A stretch of 6,132 bases of DNA from Candidatus Saccharimonadota bacterium. GTDB lineage: Bacteria > Patescibacteriota > Saccharimonadia > Saccharimonadales > Saccharimonadaceae. Below are positions 4,676-6,132 of this stretch, in pieces; positions within the stretch are counted from its first letter, which is position 1, and each line of letters begins with the position of its first letter. Made by a program: the position numbers and the translations under genes. The stretch spans positions 1 through 6,132 of the forward strand of contig JAGCAL010000019.1 in the NCBI GenBank assembly GCA_017652715.1, read 5' to 3'. The notes under the pieces are model-generated. The model searched no databases. It was not told the origin of the DNA and worked only from the letters and a program-made list of their open reading frames with translations.

Positions 4676-5538
4676 TAAATTGTGTGGTACTTCTCATAAC
4701 AGCGCCGCAGTGTATTGTCCTCCATATGAGTATATATAGCGGTGGTGTCGAGGTTGGCATGTCCGAGGAGTTTGCTCAACGGTCTAATATCGCCATCATT
4801 CTTGATATAATTTGTGGCAAACGAGTGGCGGAAAACATGAGGCGTGACGTGTTTCTCGATTCCAAGCTTCTTTCTAGCATATCTCATAATAAACTGCACA
4901 GTAGATATCGACAGACGCTCCTTATACTCATGGGATACGAATAAAGCGTTGGAGTCATCTTTTCGTGAGCCCAAATACTCCGCCAAAAGCTTCTCGGTCC
5001 TCTTGTCAATAAAGCACAGCCTTGCTTTCTTGCCTTTGCCTATCACCGTGAAGCTACGGTCATGTATCGAATCCCTATTTAGTGACACTAGCTCTGATAC
5101 TCGGACACCTGATGAATATAACAGCGCCAGCATCGCTTTGTTTCGCACACTAGAAGCGCCCTCAATCATCGCTGTGACTTCTTGTGGTTCTAGGTATGTT
5201 CGCACAGTGTCTTCGTGCTTAGGTATGGGTACGAGCTCCCAGCTTATACAATCCTCACCAACCGCTTCCATATACTTAAGCATGCACCTTAGCCGCAATA
5301 TATCACACCGAAGGGAATTAGGCTTCCTTTTTACTGCCTCACCGTTTTTGCCTTGCTTATATAACATAAACTGGCGCCACCGATATATCTTTTCTATATC
5401 TAATGACGCCAGCTCTATATCTCCTAAATATTCAACCATTTTCCTCTTTACATAATCTGTGTGTTCTACCACCCTCCTCGACTGCCCTTCGATTGTCGCA
5501 TGATACCGATATTGGTCGAATGCTTCTGATATTTTCAT
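4675..5538 (-). CDS. Tyrosine recombinase / integrase, 287 aa
   Basis: Complete XerC/D-like integrase that would cut and join DNA at the element's attachment site through a 3'-phosphotyrosine link. The N-terminal SAM-like core-binding domain spans about 1-100. In the catalytic domain all expected residues are visible: R146 in SGVRVSEL, the beta-hairpin lysine in VIGKGKKAR (K168), H234 and R237 in TPHVFRHSFAT, H260 in LLGHANLDTT, and nucleophile Y269 in IYTHM. The length is usual for Xer-type enzymes without an arm-binding domain. GGAGGAGGAGT precedes the ATG. It follows the 100-aa gene by 46 nt with no strong promoter between them, so they are probably co-transcribed. Its stop lies 140 nt from the truncated tRNA-Thr, the likely target. 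Confidence 0.95.
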   Translation of the reverse strand: MKISEAFDQYRYHATIEGQSRRVVEHTDYVKRKMVEYLGDIELASLDIEKIYRWRQFMLYKQGKNGEAVKRKPNSLRCDILRLRCMLKYMEAVGEDCISWELVPIPKHEDTVRTYLEPQEVTAMIEGASSVRNKAMLALLYSSGVRVSELVSLNRDSIHDRSFTVIGKGKKARLCFIDKRTEKLLAEYLGSRKDDSNALFVSHEYKERLSISTVQFIMRYARKKLGIEKHVTPHVFRHSFATNYIKNDGDIRPLSKLLGHANLDTTAIYTHMEDNTLRRCYEKYHTI

Positions 5539-5584
5539 TTTTACTCCTCCTCCACCCTTTAATAGTATTGGTGGGGTAAGAGTA

Positions 5585-5887
5585 CTAATGTTTGATTGGC
5601 AACTCTCTCATTGCATTGTTGCAAAGGAATATAAATAATCCAATAGGGTTGTCCACGGTCTTTTTATGTGAATCATCCACAGCGGACCATATAGTGTCTT
5701 CTGACAAGTTCCACGCACACTTGAGAAAAAACATTCTCGACTTTGGTGCGTCGTATATTTTCACCAACTTGTCTGCCACGTGTTCAGTGTAAGCGACTTT
5801 CTGTGAGCGTTTACTTGTCATTGATTTATCATTGAATTTTCTTTTAGAAAATTTCATTGATTTATCATTGATGCTCTTTGTCCCCAT
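5585..5887 (-). CDS. Hypothetical protein upstream of the integrase, 100 aa
   Basis: Basic N-terminus with a 12-residue tandem (INDKSMKFSKRK, FNDKSMTSKRSQ), then a compact domain at about 31-95 with AYTEHVADKLVKIYDAP, RMFFLKCAWNLSEDTIWSAV and NPIGLFIFLCNNAMREL. I do not know a named family. The domain recalls small conserved proteins of Candidate Phyla Radiation bacteria, and the 'NP-x-G-x-F' end is reminiscent of some replication-initiator tails; both are weak impressions. ATG 5887 is chosen because AAGGAGG lies 7 nt upstream; a GTG at 5938 extends the frame but has no ribosome site. It is probably co-transcribed with the integrase and may be a directionality or regulatory factor by position only. 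Confidence 0.75.
   Translation of the reverse strand: MGTKSINDKSMKFSKRKFNDKSMTSKRSQKVAYTEHVADKLVKIYDAPKSRMFFLKCAWNLSEDTIWSAVDDSHKKTVDNPIGLFIFLCNNAMRELPIKH
5818..5871. repeat. In-frame 18-bp direct repeat around a palindrome
   Basis: TCATTGATTTATCATTGA occurs at 5818-5835 and 5854-5871, 36 bp apart, so the period is exactly 12 codons. Between the copies lies a perfect palindrome, AATTTTCT-TTT-AGAAAATT (5835-5853). The repeat encodes the (I/F)NDKSM motif of the 100-aa protein. Confidence 0.8.
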
Positions 5888-5927
5888 TATAACCTCCTTT
5901 TTAAGATGCACAAAATGGAATCCGCAC

Positions 5928-5940
5928 GAGTTTTCCACAA
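5928..5940. repeat. GAGTTTTCCACAA element
   Basis: Matches GACTTTTCCACAA at 5962-5974 and 4662-4674 at 12 of 13 bases. It lies 34 bp (about three helical turns) from the 5962 copy. Its TTTTCCACA fits the relaxed DnaA-box pattern TTWTNCACA. Confidence 0.6.
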
Positions 5941-5947
5941 GTGCCTA

Positions 5948-5974
5948 ATTATATTTTATATGACTTTTCCACAA
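5948..5974 (-). promoter_or_regulatory. Possible leftward promoter of the 100-aa gene and integrase
   Basis: The minus strand has TATAAT (5953-5948) and TTGTGG (5974-5969), but the spacer is only 15 nt, which is short. The TTTTCCACAA repeats lie on the -35 and near the start, an arrangement that would suit operator sites. Weak call. Confidence 0.35.
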
Positions 5975-5975
5975 C
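5961..5975. repeat. 15-bp repeat TGACTTTTCCACAAC, copy 2
   Basis: Exact copy of 4661-4675. Together the copies bracket the integrase and the 100-aa gene. Confidence 0.7.
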
Positions 5976-6022
5976 CAGCTCGTACGACGAAGTTTGCAGA
6001 ATAGTTTTTGTGCGGTAAAGTA

Positions 6023-6061
6023 AAAACCCGACCGCACTTAATGTACGTTTAGTCGGGTTTT
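6023..6061 (-). terminator. Terminator-like hairpin with an overlapping alternative stem
   Basis: AAAACCCGAC (6023-6032) pairs perfectly with GTCGGGTTTT (6052-6061) across a 19-nt loop. On the minus strand the stem ends in TTTTT, so leftward transcripts would stop here. GTGCGGT (6010-6016) can instead pair with ACCGCAC (6031-6037), overlapping the first stem by two bases and enclosing its arm in the loop. It may work as an attenuator; the plus-strand T-run is shorter (TTTT). Confidence 0.6.
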
Positions 6062-6082
6062 CGTTCATTTGGTCTAATGAAA
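6052..6082. repeat. Right arm of long inverted repeat
   Basis: Inverted near-copy of 4327-4356. Here GTCGGGTTTT also serves as one arm of the terminator-like hairpin; the left copy has no partner arm beside it. The arm begins about 10 bases downstream of the leftward promoter, so it would form the 5' end of that transcript. Confidence 0.85.
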
Positions 6083-6091
6083 TCTACTTCT

Positions 6092-6120
6092 ATTATACCA
6101 AACAATCGTAAATAAATCAA
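6092..6120 (-). promoter_or_regulatory. Leftward promoter at the right end
   Basis: On the minus strand TTGATT (6120-6115), a 17-nt spacer and TATAAT (6097-6092): the same hexamers and spacing as at 4612-4640. The start would be near 6085. The transcript would meet the hairpin at 6061-6023 after about 60 nt and, if read through, would continue into the 100-aa gene and integrase. Confidence 0.6.
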
Positions 6121-6132
6121 TGTCCTACAACA

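Noticed and set aside
4651..4944. Plus-strand open frame of 97 codons
   Set aside because: It is antisense to the integrase C-terminus, including the HxxR and Tyr motifs; no ribosome site.
4844..5455. Plus-strand open frame of 203 codons
   Set aside because: It is the antisense shadow of the integrase, whose catalytic motifs are all on the minus strand.
5888..5938. GTG extension adding 17 residues to the 100-aa protein
   Set aside because: There is no ribosome site before the GTG, whereas AAGGAGG is well placed before ATG 5887 and would otherwise lie inside coding sequence.
1..6132. CRISPR array
   Set aside because: No regularly spaced repeat series is present; the repeats seen occur two or three times with irregular spacing.

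Overview
The window is a phage, prophage or related integrative element. It carries a dense leftward operon of small genes around a putative single-strand annealing protein, a complete tyrosine recombinase (integrase) module, and a truncated tRNA-Thr gene at the expected site of integration. Strong Shine-Dalgarno sites (AGGAGG type), TTGATT/TATAAT-like promoters and moderate GC content fit a bacterial host such as a Gram-positive or a Candidate Phyla Radiation (Saccharibacteria-like) cell. The host cannot be fixed from sequence alone.

Layout. (1) Positions 1-4001, all on the minus strand: twelve genes packed with 4-50 nt overlaps or gaps of a few bases, read right to left. They are a two-helix membrane peptide, a 34-aa peptide, a Rad52/Erf-like annealing protein candidate, two unrecognised proteins of 117 and 76 aa, a 57-aa protein, an 81-aa protein, a KGG-type glycine-rich protein, a 47-aa protein, a 154-aa protein, a 48-aa protein, and a large glycosyltransferase that runs off the left edge. 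The last joins a family 2 glycosyltransferase to a Stealth-like region. (2) Positions 4002-4492: about 490 bases without a gene, holding the probable operon promoter and leader hairpin, other hairpins, one arm of a long inverted repeat and a leftward terminator. (3) Positions 4454-4536: a promoter and the 5' part of tRNA-Thr(GGU), stopping just after the anticodon stem. (4) Positions 4537-4674: a strong leftward promoter and a 15-bp repeat. (5) Positions 4675-5887: integrase, preceded by a 100-aa protein, both leftward. (6) Positions 5888-6132: repeated GA(C/G)TTTTCCACAA elements, overlapping hairpins, the other arm of the inverted repeat, and a leftward TTGATT-N17-TATAAT promoter.

How it fits together. 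The integrase probably acts at the tRNA anticodon stem-loop at 4519-4535, and the left operon would supply recombination and accessory functions. The most unusual region is the integrase module. It is bounded by 30-31 bp near-identical inverted repeats (4327-4356 and 6052-6082). It contains a tRNA 5' half with its own promoter instead of the usual 3' half. It also has promoter-terminator pairs that predict short leftward RNAs, one of them antisense to the tRNA fragment. Functional statements about non-coding elements are inferred from sequence alone.
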